Part shown: in pieces, positions 15,060 through 22,640 of the stretch
Layout: the number at the start of each line of letters is the position of its first letter
How positions within the stretch are numbered: the stretch's first letter is position 1
IMG/VR virus record: IMGVR_UViG_3300036859_000134
Location: 1-60,001 of that record
Length of the DNA stretch: 60,001 bases
Reading direction: 5' to 3' (one strand)
Source of the DNA: a virus
Made by a program: the position numbers and the translations under genes
The notes under the pieces: generated by a model
Database searches by the model: none
Told to the model about the DNA's origin: nothing
What the model saw: the letters and a program-made list of their open reading frames with translations, nothing else

Positions 15060-15551
15060 ATGAACGATCCCTGGTTGTGCCTGACGGCACGCCGCGATGG
15101 CGAAGTCTTGGTTGTTGCGGCAGAGGGGACGCTCACGCTCCCCGGCATGCGCCAGGTCGCTGCCGAGACGGCGCGCGAGCTTCAATTGGAAGATGCGAGG
15201 GCGGTGCTACTTGATCTGCGGCGACCCATCCATTGCCTGACCGAGGCTGACTGGCAGCAGCTCTACGTGGATGCGCGGGGGCTTCGGGAGAGCATCAGCC
15301 CGCCAGTCATGCTCGTGGTCCCTAGAGCTTGCCGGGAGCCGGCGGACAAGCACTGCAGGAAGATGGCCAGGGACGGCGCCGTCAGGCTCGTGGCCAGCGA
15401 CTTCAGGGTTGCGCTTTCCTGGTGCGCTGACTGGCGCGTGCACTGGCCTTGGCCGCCGATGGCGCAAGCTCCTTCTTCGGCTCGTCGCGCGCCGGCCCCT
15501 GCATCACATCGAGCAGCGCCTGCATCGCTGCGTCGACAGCTGCTCTCCTAG
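15060..15551 (+). CDS. STAS-like hypothetical protein in the immunity region, 163 aa
   Basis: ATG 15060 (MNDPWLCLTARRDGEVLVVA) lies behind a G-rich, purine-rich leader. The strand-helix pattern EGTLTLPGMRQVAAETAREL, then ARAVLLDLRRPIH and SPPVMLVVP resembles a STAS-type alpha/beta fold, but this is only pattern-level. The last 50 codons run antisense over the 3' end of the repressor gene, and that tail is Ala/Pro/Arg-rich, so the true functional part may end near residue 125. Placed between the repressor and OL, where temperate phages often carry lysogenic genes. Confidence 0.55.
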   Translation: MNDPWLCLTARRDGEVLVVAAEGTLTLPGMRQVAAETARELQLEDARAVLLDLRRPIHCLTEADWQQLYVDARGLRESISPPVMLVVPRACREPADKHCRKMARDGAVRLVASDFRVALSWCADWRVHWPWPPMAQAPSSARRAPAPASHRAAPASLRRQLLS

Positions 15552-15960
15552 CCTCGGGTGAAGAGAACGCGTCGAGCCTTCGCTCGAGGTCGGCGACGTC
15601 AGGGGCAACGTTGGGTGCGTCGAGACCCCGTGACAGGGCCTCAAGGCGCTTGAGTTCGCGTTCCTTGGCGACCGGGGTCAGGAACCGGAAGCAGGTGACA
15701 AGTGCCCCTTCGGGGCCGCTCAGTTCGTCCATTGTGATCCCCCGCCGTCCGAGGTTCGGGGCGATCATCTGCCATGGCTGCAAACCGAATTGTTCGGCCA
15801 GGGCTTCGATCTTCTCGAGCGTCGGACTATTCTTTCCCTTCTGCATCCGCCAGACCGTCTTCTGATCGATCTTTCCTTCCTTGGCGGCCGAGCCTGTGCC
15901 CCGCTCCCCGAGCAGTTGGGTCAGGTTCTCCGAAAGGTACTCGCGCGCTCTTTTGATCAC
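15403..15960 (-). CDS. Phage repressor, HTH_XRE type without protease domain
   Basis: 185 residues from GTG 15960. The N-terminal helix-turn-helix is LTQLLGERGTGSAAKEGKID followed by QKTVWRMQKGKNSPTLEKIEALAEQFGLQPW, the XRE pattern. After it there is a helical region and a basic Ala/Ser tail; there is no LexA/CI-type Ser-Lys autoprotease, so induction would not use classical RecA cleavage. It is divergent from the Cro-like gene, with operators between. No ribosome site precedes GTG, and operator OR3 ends three bases upstream, so the message may be leaderless like lambda cI. Confidence 0.8.
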   Translation of the reverse strand: MIKRAREYLSENLTQLLGERGTGSAAKEGKIDQKTVWRMQKGKNSPTLEKIEALAEQFGLQPWQMIAPNLGRRGITMDELSGPEGALVTCFRFLTPVAKERELKRLEALSRGLDAPNVAPDVADLERRLDAFSSPEARRAAVDAAMQALLDVMQGPARDEPKKELAPSAAKASARASQRTRKAQP

Positions 15961-15962
15961 TA

Positions 15963-16038
15963 GGCAAGTTTGCCAAGCCTCAAAGGAGCCAGAGCAAGGC
16001 AAATGTGCCTTGACTGGTAAGGCAAGTGTGCCTAGGAT
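15963..16038 (+). promoter_or_regulatory. Rightward early promoter and operators OR3, OR2, OR1
   Basis: -35 TTGACT (16010-16015) and -10 TAGGAT (16033-16038) with a 17-base spacer drive the Cro-like gene and rightward early genes. Three dyads GGCA-N4-TGCC lie at 15963-15974, 15998-16009 and 16021-16032; the last two cover the -35 box edge and the spacer, the first abuts the repressor start. They share the half-site with the two operators at 14816-14850. Confidence 0.85.
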
Positions 16039-16044
16039 GGAGGG

Positions 16045-16272
16045 GTGGATCATCAGACCGACCTCCTAGACCGCGTCGTAGCCGAGCTTGCTAACCGCAA
16101 GGGCGACCTGCTCAAGGTGTCCCGCGAGAGCGGTGTCGCCTACGACACGGTGCTTCGCATCAAGAACCGCGAGAACGACCCGGGCTATTCCAAGGTTCGG
16201 GCGTTGGCCGTCTATTTCGGCTTCCTCCCTGCGGACGCGCACGACCCGGCCCTCGTCAGGGCTGCGGCTTAG
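16045..16272 (+). CDS. Cro-like helix-turn-helix protein, 75 aa
   Basis: A small DNA-binding protein: DLLDRVVAELANRKGDLLKV then SRESGVAYDTVLRIKNREND and VRALAVYFGFLP, a helix-turn-helix of Cro/YdaS type. The GTG start 16045 lies only seven bases after the -10 box, so the transcript would begin at or next to the start codon and be leaderless; no other start is seen in frame. It should compete with the repressor for the shared operators and favour lytic growth. Confidence 0.75.
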   Translation: MDHQTDLLDRVVAELANRKGDLLKVSRESGVAYDTVLRIKNRENDPGYSKVRALAVYFGFLPADAHDPALVRAAA

Positions 16273-16313
16273 CGCCGAACTGCCGTGCAAGCAACGTCAT
16301 CTCCGTCGACGCC

Positions 16314-16628
16314 ATGAGCAACGCGCGAACCAAAGAAGCACGCACCGCACGAGAGGCCCACGCATTGACGCTCTCGGCCCGGCCGACATCGTCAGCCCTG
16401 GCCGGCAAGTGCACGGTGCCGGTGAAGACCTTGGTCACCGACGAGGTGGACGACGACCTGCGGCGCTTTGCCGCTCGCCACGGGTACCCCTCGGTGTCTG
16501 ACTGTTTGCGCGAGCTCATTGTTGTTGCCCTCTATGGCAGTGACTACATCGCGAGTCTCCACAAGAACCGGATCAAGGCGCTGGCACAGAACATGGCCGG
16601 AATCGGGACGGAGGGCGGCGCGGAATGA
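16314..16628 (+). CDS. Ribbon-helix-helix-like hypothetical protein, 104 aa
   Basis: The middle holds TLVTDEVDDDLRRFAARHGYPSVSDCLREL, a strand followed by two helices like Arc/MetJ ribbon-helix-helix repressors. This suggests DNA binding. It is an early gene directly after the Cro-like gene and overlaps the next start (ATGA). Confidence 0.55.
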   Translation: MSNARTKEARTAREAHALTLSARPTSSALAGKCTVPVKTLVTDEVDDDLRRFAARHGYPSVSDCLRELIVVALYGSDYIASLHKNRIKALAQNMAGIGTEGGAE

Positions 16629-16936
16629 ACCGCCGCAAGCTCGTGGAACAGCTGGCCCCCAGTGCACCTGCTTGTTTTCCGACCCGGCTCGGCTGGATCG
16701 AGTACCTCGGCGCCGCAGCTGAGGCCCAGCGCGGCAAGGGCGGGCAGGGCGGCGACGGCGAGCCCGGCCCGCTGATCCTGGAGGCCGGCAAGCCCGTGCG
16801 CTTCAACTGGCGTTTCGATTACTGCGCCGACTGCGCCTTCACGCAGCTGGAGCGCATGGACCTCGCGCAGATCGGTGTCTGCCAGCCGGACCACCTGCGC
16901 CGGCGCGAACCCAAGACGGAGGCCGCCAATGCATGA
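16625..16936 (+). CDS. Hypothetical phage protein, 103 aa
   Basis: MNRRKLVEQLAPSAPACFPT then PVRFNWRFDYCADCAFTQLERM, with a CADC pair that could bind metal. Small proteins with this NWRFDYCADC-like core occur in early regions of related phages. Function is unknown. Confidence 0.6.
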   Translation: MNRRKLVEQLAPSAPACFPTRLGWIEYLGAAAEAQRGKGGQGGDGEPGPLILEAGKPVRFNWRFDYCADCAFTQLERMDLAQIGVCQPDHLRRREPKTEAANA

Positions 16937-17291
16937 GCAGTTGGACCTTCTGTCGGGCGTGCCGCTGCGGCCGCCGATGTCCATCGCGCGCGCGGCGGGT
17001 GAAGAGGCTGCGGAGCGCTGCCTTGCGAAGGCCAAGCGCGTGAGCGATTTCGACGCCGACGGCGCCGGCAAGTTCATCTGCAGCTGGCTCGATCGCCATG
17101 GGCAGATGAGCGGCGAGGACCTCGTCGAAGCAGCGAAGGCCCACGGCTTCCGCGGGCACGACGACCGCTGCTTCGGCGGTGTGTTCCAGCGCCTCGTGAA
17201 CCACAACCAGATCCGCGTGATTCGCTCCGACCTCCCGCGCAAGCGCGGCAACGGTACGAGCGGCGGAAAGCTCTACGGGAGGGTTCGATGA
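16929..17291 (+). CDS. Hypothetical phage protein with winged-helix-like core, 120 aa
   Basis: ATG 16929 overlaps the stop of the previous gene by eight bases. SWLDRHGQMSGEDLVEAAKAHGF then FGGVFQRLVNHNQIRVIRSD has the layout of a winged helix, as in phage replication accessory proteins. The C-terminus is basic. Confidence 0.6.
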   Translation: MHEQLDLLSGVPLRPPMSIARAAGEEAAERCLAKAKRVSDFDADGAGKFICSWLDRHGQMSGEDLVEAAKAHGFRGHDDRCFGGVFQRLVNHNQIRVIRSDLPRKRGNGTSGGKLYGRVR

Positions 17292-17938
17292 GCACAGAGT
17301 ACAAGCCCCGTCCTGGATCGACCGCTGACCTCGCGCTGCAGCAGCTGCGCATCCATGGCCCGATGTCGCGCGACGCGCTTGCGCTCGCGATCGACAAGCC
17401 CGGCGATGAGATCCGCGCCCTGATGGGCTACGCGGTCAACCTCGGCCTTATTGCCGTCGAGCAGCGCCCCGATGGCTCGTGGTTCAGTCTTGGCGACGGC
17501 AAGCCGAAGGCCGAAGCGCCGACGCCCGCCGCTCAGCAGCAAGAGAACGCCCCCAAAGGGCCCCTAACCGCGGTGCAAACGCGGGTGCAAGCCGAAGCGA
17601 CGGAGGCGTGCTCAGGCGCCGGCGCTGGAACGCCTGAGCGCACGGGGCCCGCTTCCATTCCCCAGGATTCAACCCAGCCTGACGGCGCAAACGGGTTGAG
17701 TGGTGACGGCGGCGGCTTCGGCCGTCGCCCGAGCCGTTCGACAACGCGCGCAGCTTCCATGAAGAGCGACAAGCAACTCCCCCCACCGGGGGACCTGCCC
17801 ATCGCACTGTGGAGCGACGGCACGCTGCAGATCCAGCGTGACGCTGATGACCTGGTGCTCTTCACGCGTGACGAGGCGCGGCAGCTCGTTGCCTACCTCG
17901 ATTCGATCGCGCTCGACTCAGTGCGAGAGGCTGCATGA
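17288..17938 (+). CDS. Hypothetical phage protein with winged-helix N-terminus, 216 aa
   Basis: Residues 10-65 (GSTADLALQQLRIHGPMSRD, ALALAIDKPGDEIRALMGYAV) look like a winged helix for DNA binding. A low-complexity linker rich in Pro, Gly and Ser follows. A C-terminal domain (LPIALWSDGTLQIQRDADDL, VLFTRDEARQLVAYLDSI) is an independent small fold found at the end of several phage early proteins. It overlaps both neighbours (ATGA). Confidence 0.65.
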   Translation: MSTEYKPRPGSTADLALQQLRIHGPMSRDALALAIDKPGDEIRALMGYAVNLGLIAVEQRPDGSWFSLGDGKPKAEAPTPAAQQQENAPKGPLTAVQTRVQAEATEACSGAGAGTPERTGPASIPQDSTQPDGANGLSGDGGGFGRRPSRSTTRAASMKSDKQLPPPGDLPIALWSDGTLQIQRDADDLVLFTRDEARQLVAYLDSIALDSVREAA

Positions 17939-18123
17939 ACAAGCACCCGATCAGCAACCACTTGCCGCCGATGGTGCGCGATGCGCTGGTGTCCGCGGGG
18001 CAGGCGCGTGACTACGACCTCATCGACGAAATCACAGACAAGGCCGCGAAGACCTATCCAGAGCTCGTGCACGAGCGCAGGGTCTGCCGACCCGAATTCG
18101 CGCCGCTGCCCCGCGTTCGCTGA
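17935..18123 (+). CDS. Small hypothetical protein, 62 aa
   Basis: MNKHPISNHLPPMVRDALVS then QARDYDLIDEITDKAAKTYP; mostly helical. It is coupled to the upstream gene by ATGA. No family is recognised. Confidence 0.55.
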   Translation: MNKHPISNHLPPMVRDALVSAGQARDYDLIDEITDKAAKTYPELVHERRVCRPEFAPLPRVR

Positions 18124-18134
18124 ACCACAACAAA

Positions 18135-18147
18135 GCGCTTTAAGCGC
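18135..18147. promoter_or_regulatory. Palindrome upstream of the cytosine methyltransferase
   Basis: GCGCTT-T-AAGCGC is a perfect dyad lying between the stop at 18123 and the methyltransferase start. It may be an operator, possibly for self-regulation of the methyltransferase, or a weak hairpin. Confidence 0.35.
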
Positions 18148-18162
18148 ATAGGAGAACTCGCT

Positions 18163-19785
18163 TTGCTCACCGGACAGTACATCCTGCCCATCGCTCACGA
18201 ACTGATTGTTGACCTGTTCGCCGGTGGCGGCGGCGCCAGCACTGGCATCGAGCGCGCCACCGGCCGCCACGTCGACATCGCGATCAACCACGATCCCGAG
18301 GCGGTCAGCCTGCACCAGGCGAACCACCCGCAAACGCAGCACTTCGTCTCGGACGTGTTCGAGGTCGACCCGGTCGCAGTGTGCGGCGACCGGCCGGTGG
18401 GCCTGCTGTGGGCGTCACCCGACTGCAAGCACTTCAGCAAAGCCAAGGGCGGAAAGCCCCGTAGCAAGAAGATCCGCGCGCTGGCCGACGTCATTGTGCT
18501 GTGGGCGGAGAAGGTGCGCCCGCGCGTCATCTGCATGGAGAACGTCGAGGAGTTCAAGACCTGGGGCGAACTCGACGACGACGGGTATCCGATTCCCGAG
18601 CGCGCGGGCGAGCTGTTCAAGGAATGGCGCCGCAAGATCGAGGCGCAAGGCTACGTCGGTGAGTTTCGCGAGCTTCGCGCCTGCGACTACAACACGCCGA
18701 CGATCCGCAAGCGACTGTTCGGGATCTTCCGCTGCGACGGCGAGCCGATCGTATGGCCGGAGCCCACGCACGGGCCGGGGCGCAAGCCGTACCGCACGGC
18801 GGCCGAGTGCATCGACTGGTCGCTGCCGTGCCCGAGCATCTTTGAGCGCGACAGGCCGCTGGCCGAGGCCACGATTCGACGCATCGCGCACGGCATCAAG
18901 CGCTACGTGCTCGACACGGCGAAGCCGTTCATCGTGCCGGTGACCCATCCAACCGACGCGCGCGTGCACTCGATCGACGAGCCGCTGCGCACGATCACCG
19001 GCGCGAATCGCGGCGAGCTCGCGCTGGCGTCGCCGACGTTGATCCAGACGGGCTACGGCGAACGCCCCGGCCAAGCGCCGCGCGTGCCTGGGCTCGACAA
19101 GCCGCTCGGCACTGCGGTCGATGGACAGAAACACGCGCTCGTCGCGGCCTTCCTCGCGAAGCACTACGGCGGGAACGAGACGCCCGGCTGGCCACTCGAC
19201 AAGCCGATCAGCACGGTGACGACGCAGGACCACCACCACCTAGTCAGCGCGCAGCTGGTGGGTTGTGGTGGCCGCGCCGGCCAGAGCCGCCCGCGCGAGG
19301 CCGCCGAGCCGGTGCAGACGATCACGGCCAAGGGCGACACTTGCCTGGTCACCTCGCACCTCGCGAAGCTGCGCGGCACCAGCTCGAGCGCGGCCACCGA
19401 TGAACCGCTGCACACGGTCAGCGCCGGCGGCACGCATCACGCCGAGGTCCGCGCGCTGCTGCTGAAGTACTACGGCACTGACCAGGATCCGAACCTGCGC
19501 GAGCCGCTGCACACCGTCACCACCAAGGATCGCTTCGGCCTGGTGACCGTGAAGGGCGAGGACTACTTCATCGCCGACATCGGTATGCGCATGCTGCAGC
19601 CGCGTGAGCTGTACCGCGCGCAGGGCTTCCCCGAGAGCTACATCATCGACCGCGGCGCCGACGGACGGGTGCTGTCGAAGGCGGCGCAGGTCCGCATGTG
19701 CGGCAACAGCGTCTGCCCGCCGCTGGCGAGCGCGATCGTCGCGGCGAACTACAGCGAGCAGCAGGCGCTGCGGAGGGCCGCGTAA
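18163..19785 (+). CDS. DNA (cytosine-5)-methyltransferase
   Basis: Transfers a methyl group from S-adenosylmethionine to C5 of cytosine in DNA, probably to hide phage DNA from host restriction. TTG start at 18163 behind AGGAGAA. Motif I is IVDLFAGGGGAS; the catalytic Cys88 sits in WASPDCKHFS, an SPDC form where most family members have PPC; ENV is in ICMENVEEF; LRACDYNTPTIRKRLFGIF corresponds to motif VIII; the C-terminal GNSVCPPLA is motif X. Between residues 270 and 450 the target-recognition region has five or six repeats of about 45 residues built on EPLxTIT...LVxxxLxKxYG. 540 residues. No partner restriction enzyme is nearby. Confidence 0.93.
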   Translation: MLTGQYILPIAHELIVDLFAGGGGASTGIERATGRHVDIAINHDPEAVSLHQANHPQTQHFVSDVFEVDPVAVCGDRPVGLLWASPDCKHFSKAKGGKPRSKKIRALADVIVLWAEKVRPRVICMENVEEFKTWGELDDDGYPIPERAGELFKEWRRKIEAQGYVGEFRELRACDYNTPTIRKRLFGIFRCDGEPIVWPEPTHGPGRKPYRTAAECIDWSLPCPSIFERDRPLAEATIRRIAHGIKRYVLDTAKPFIVPVTHPTDARVHSIDEPLRTITGANRGELALASPTLIQTGYGERPGQAPRVPGLDKPLGTAVDGQKHALVAAFLAKHYGGNETPGWPLDKPISTVTTQDHHHLVSAQLVGCGGRAGQSRPREAAEPVQTITAKGDTCLVTSHLAKLRGTSSSAATDEPLHTVSAGGTHHAEVRALLLKYYGTDQDPNLREPLHTVTTKDRFGLVTVKGEDYFIADIGMRMLQPRELYRAQGFPESYIIDRGADGRVLSKAAQVRMCGNSVCPPLASAIVAANYSEQQALRRAA

Positions 19786-19790
19786 TGCCG

Positions 19791-19997
19791 TCAGCCCTCC
19801 AACTCATCCACCCGCGCCCGCGCCGCGCCGGTACCCAGGCGCCACGCAGTCTCCTCGTCGGGCAGCAGCCGCGGGCTCTTGCCAAACACATCGTCGTCGA
19901 TGGCGTAGGCCCAGCGCCAGGCGTGCTCGCGCTCCTGCGTAACGGTCACCCTGATCCGGTGCCGACGGTGCGTCTCGGTGCGTTCGAGTTCCTTCAT
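19791..19997 (-). CDS. Small hypothetical protein, opposite strand, 68 aa
   Basis: MKELERTETHRRHRIRVTVT then EREHAWRWAYAIDDDVFGKS. It is convergent with the methyltransferase, ending five bases from its stop. It pairs with the next minus-strand gene to form a small island against the rightward operon. No family is recognised. Confidence 0.55.
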   Translation of the reverse strand: MKELERTETHRRHRIRVTVTQEREHAWRWAYAIDDDVFGKSPRLLPDEETAWRLGTGAARARVDELEG

Positions 19998-20005
19998 GGG
20001 CAAGC

Positions 20006-20368
20006 CTATTCCAACGCCAAGCGCACTACTGTGCGCAGGTACGGCCAGCCGCTGCCGACCAGGGCAACAGCTGCGAAGATAGCGGCCCACTTGGCCCACC
20101 TCGCTGAGGCGCCGGCGTGCCTGGCAGCCTCACTTGCGGCGTCTGCTGACTTTTCTGCGGCCTCAGTGGATCGTCTCATGAGGTCGCGTTGTTCGGCCTC
20201 GCGCGCGGCCTTCAGGGCTCCATCTCGCCGCTCTGCCCATGCTGCCAGGAGCATTCTCTGGCGAACGTCCAAGCGCCCAGGCTCGTTCAGGCTGTCCAGG
20301 GCCTTCACGCCGTTCCGCGCTACCCATGCGTCCACTTCGCTGATCGACTTCACGTCGAACGGTTCCAT
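20006..20368 (-). CDS. Tail-anchored membrane protein, 120 aa
   Basis: The N-terminal 85 residues are a charged helix (KALDSLNEPGRLDVRQRMLL, DGALKAAREAEQRDLMRRST, likely coiled coil). A C-terminal hydrophobic span WAAIFAAVALVGSGWPYL would anchor it in the inner membrane with the helix in the cytoplasm. On the minus strand between two methyltransferase genes, this could be an accessory gene expressed in the lysogen, such as a superinfection-exclusion factor; that is inference. Confidence 0.65.
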   Translation of the reverse strand: MEPFDVKSISEVDAWVARNGVKALDSLNEPGRLDVRQRMLLAAWAERRDGALKAAREAEQRDLMRRSTEAAEKSADAASEAARHAGASARWAKWAAIFAAVALVGSGWPYLRTVVRLALE

Positions 20369-20401
20369 GCGGCCCTCCAGTCTCGATCATGGGGGAATGG
20401 T

Positions 20402-21256
20402 ATGCCGGTGACGCGCCCAGCGCTGCGCTACCACGGCGGCAAGTTCAGGCTCGCGCCGTGGCTTATGCAGTTCTTCCCGCCACATGGCTGCTACGTCGAG
20501 CCATTCGGTGGCGCTGCCGGCGTGCTGCTGCAGAAGCCGCGCGTCTACGCCGAGATCTACAACGACCTGGATGGGGAGATCGTCAACTTCTTTCGGGTCG
20601 TGCGGGATCCTGCGCTGCGCGCGGACCTCATCGAGGCGTGCCGCCTCACGCCTTATGCGCGCGAGGAGTTCGACCAGAGCTACGAGCCGACCGACGATCC
20701 ACTCGAGCGAGCGCGCCGCACTTGCATTCGAGCAGCCATGGGCTTCGGGTCCGCCGGCGCCACGAAGGCCACCACGGGCTTCCGCACTGATACGCGGCGC
20801 AAGTACGGCACGGCGCAGCACAACTGGGCCGAATACCCCGCGGCGCTGGGTCCCATAGGCGAGCGCTTCGCCGGCGTGCTCATCGAAAACCGAGACGCGA
20901 TCGAAGTGATCCAGTCGCACGATGGGCCGGACACGCTGCACTTCGTCGACCCGCCATACGTGCACGAGACGCGTCACATGCGCAACAAGGGCGGCTACCG
21001 GCACGAGCTCGATGATGCGGGCCACGAGCGATTGCTGCAGGCGCTTGCCGTCGTCGACGGCATGGTGGTCCTGTGCGGCTATGCCACCGAGCTCTACGAC
21101 GCGGCGCTGAGGGGATGGCAACGCCATGAGACGCGCGCCCGCATCAGTGGCGGCCGTGGCACCTCGATTCGCACCGAGGTCGTCTGGCTCAACCCTGTGT
21201 GCAGCGAAGCGCTCCAGCGCTCGAGCGGCGGCCTGTTCGCGGGGGTGGCTGCATGA
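20402..21256 (+). CDS. DNA (adenine-N6)-methyltransferase, Dam/D12 class
   Basis: Methylates adenine N6 in DNA. The AdoMet motif is YVEPFGGAAGVLL (residues 31-43), preceded by the family opening PALRYHGGKFRLAPWL; the catalytic motif is DPPY at 183-186 (LHFVDPPYVHE). 284 residues, normal for the class. The start ATG 20402 follows GGGGGAATGGT; longer upstream reading is unlikely because a minus-strand gene ends the space. The stop overlaps the next start (ATGA), linking it to a possible DNA-modification protein. Confidence 0.93.
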   Translation: MPVTRPALRYHGGKFRLAPWLMQFFPPHGCYVEPFGGAAGVLLQKPRVYAEIYNDLDGEIVNFFRVVRDPALRADLIEACRLTPYAREEFDQSYEPTDDPLERARRTCIRAAMGFGSAGATKATTGFRTDTRRKYGTAQHNWAEYPAALGPIGERFAGVLIENRDAIEVIQSHDGPDTLHFVDPPYVHETRHMRNKGGYRHELDDAGHERLLQALAVVDGMVVLCGYATELYDAALRGWQRHETRARISGGRGTSIRTEVVWLNPVCSEALQRSSGGLFAGVAA

Positions 21257-21747
21257 GGTGGCACGTCAGCTTCCGCTGCGACCCTGTTGGGCGAGTCCTG
21301 GCGGATCGCCACTACAACCGCCAGTCGGTCGGATCGCCGCAGTTCGTGCCGCCCGGCGAGTGCGTCGTGCTGCATAGCGTGTGCGGCCGCGCCGTTTGGG
21401 TCACGCTCTCGCAGCAGGCCCAGTACGTGAAGCACGACTGGCCTAACGCATGGATCAACAGCCTGTTCCGCAATGAGGGCGCTGGGCTGTCGTCCGAGCT
21501 GATCCGCAAGGCCATCGCCGCCACGCTCGCGCGGTGGCCGGTGCCGGCGCCGCGCGGCATGGTGACCTTTGTCGATCCAAAGAAGGTGCGTCACAAGCGC
21601 GATCCGGGCCGCTGCTACATCAGGGCGGGCTTCCGGCGCGTTGGCCTCACGAAGGGCGGGCTCGTAGTGCTGCAGATGCAGCCTCAGGACATGCCCGAGC
21701 CATGCGCGGCCATCGGTGCGCAACACGCCATGGAGTACGCCGCTTGA
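21253..21747 (+). CDS. Phage protein with GNAT/Mom-like pattern, 164 aa
   Basis: The order of elements suggests a GNAT-type fold: ADRHYNRQSVG near the N-terminus, a hydrophobic strand GRAVWVTL, the conserved INSLFRNEGAGLSSELIRKA, then GMVTFVDPKKVR and GRCYIRAGFRRVG, similar in layout to the Mu Mom protein (strand ending in a D-P turn followed by a Y..A.W/F segment). Mom adds a carbamoylmethyl group to adenine and depends on Dam for its expression. The tight coupling to a Dam-type gene fits, but this is pattern-level inference; it may be another acyltransferase-like protein. Confidence 0.5.
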   Translation: MRWHVSFRCDPVGRVLADRHYNRQSVGSPQFVPPGECVVLHSVCGRAVWVTLSQQAQYVKHDWPNAWINSLFRNEGAGLSSELIRKAIAATLARWPVPAPRGMVTFVDPKKVRHKRDPGRCYIRAGFRRVGLTKGGLVVLQMQPQDMPEPCAAIGAQHAMEYAA

Positions 21748-22640
21748 GCACAGCCATCATGGGACTCTGCTGGCCGCTCCAGGTGCCGCCCACGCCGAAG
21801 GCGGTGCTGATGTCGCTCGCCGACCAGGCGAACGATCAGGGCGTGTGCTGGCCGGCAATTGGCAGCATCGTCAAGCGCACCTGCCTGTCCGAGCGAGCGG
21901 TACAGAACGCGATCAGCTGGCTGCAGCAGTCCGGCGTGCTCGTGCTCAAGCGAGAGCAGGGTAGGGCCACGACGTACCAAATCATCCCCGATGGGCTCGG
22001 CACGCAAGACTTATTCACAGCCCCCGCACGACATGCACCCCCGCAGCAGGTGCACCCCCGCACCACCGACACCACCCCACCGCAGCAGGTGCACCCCACC
22101 CCCGCAGGAGATGCACCCCACCCCCGCACGACGTGCACCCAGAATCGTAATAGAACCATCAAGGAACCCAAACAGAACCGTAAGTCACCCGGCGCCTTCG
22201 ACGCCGAGTCGATGGTCCTGCCGGCATGGCTCGATCCGAGCGACTGGTCCCGATGGGTCAAGGACCGCAAGGACCGCAAGAAGCCGCTCACCGAGGAGGC
22301 GGCAAAGCTCAGCATCGCGATGCTCGACAAGCACCGCGCGGACGGCTTCACGCCGCAGCAAGTCATCGACAACGCGATCGCGGCTGGCTGGCAAGGGCTC
22401 TACCCACCGATCGGCAACAAGCGCTCCAGCACGCCGGCGGTCGACATGGCGCACTGGTGGCGCACCGACGCCGGCGTCGATGCCAAGGGCGCCGAACTCG
22501 GCATCGAGCGTGGCAACGCCCCAGGCACCTTCGAAGCTCGCGTGTGGGTCGCCGCGGGTGATGGGCCATGGTGGGATGACACCAAGGCAACGACGTACCG
22601 CATCGCCAAGAAGCTGCGTGAGGAGGGTGTACTGGCATGA
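21744..22640 (+). CDS. Phage replication protein with helix-turn-helix N-terminus
   Basis: TTG 21744 overlaps the previous stop (TTGA); ATG 21759 is an alternative. Residues 5-95 (PTPKAVLMSLADQANDQGVC, SIVKRTCLSERAVQNAISWL, GVLVLKREQGRATTYQII) are the helix-turn-helix domain of phage replication initiators. A His/Pro/Gln-rich linker follows, in which a repeated unit APPQQVHP/TTCTQ encodes short reiterated peptides. The C-terminal domain (KPLTEEAAKLSIAMLDKHRA, VIDNAIAAGWQGLYPP) matches the end of lambda O-like or DnaD-like phage proteins that recruit helicase. No separate helicase gene is seen. Confidence 0.8.
   Translation: MSTAIMGLCWPLQVPPTPKAVLMSLADQANDQGVCWPAIGSIVKRTCLSERAVQNAISWLQQSGVLVLKREQGRATTYQIIPDGLGTQDLFTAPARHAPPQQVHPRTTDTTPPQQVHPTPAGDAPHPRTTCTQNRNRTIKEPKQNRKSPGAFDAESMVLPAWLDPSDWSRWVKDRKDRKKPLTEEAAKLSIAMLDKHRADGFTPQQVIDNAIAAGWQGLYPPIGNKRSSTPAVDMAHWWRTDAGVDAKGAELGIERGNAPGTFEARVWVAAGDGPWWDDTKATTYRIAKKLREEGVLA

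Noticed and set aside
22020-22140. CRISPR-like short repeats
   Set aside because: The reiterated GCAGCAGGTGCACCCC units are a coding linker in the replication gene, without regular spacers.
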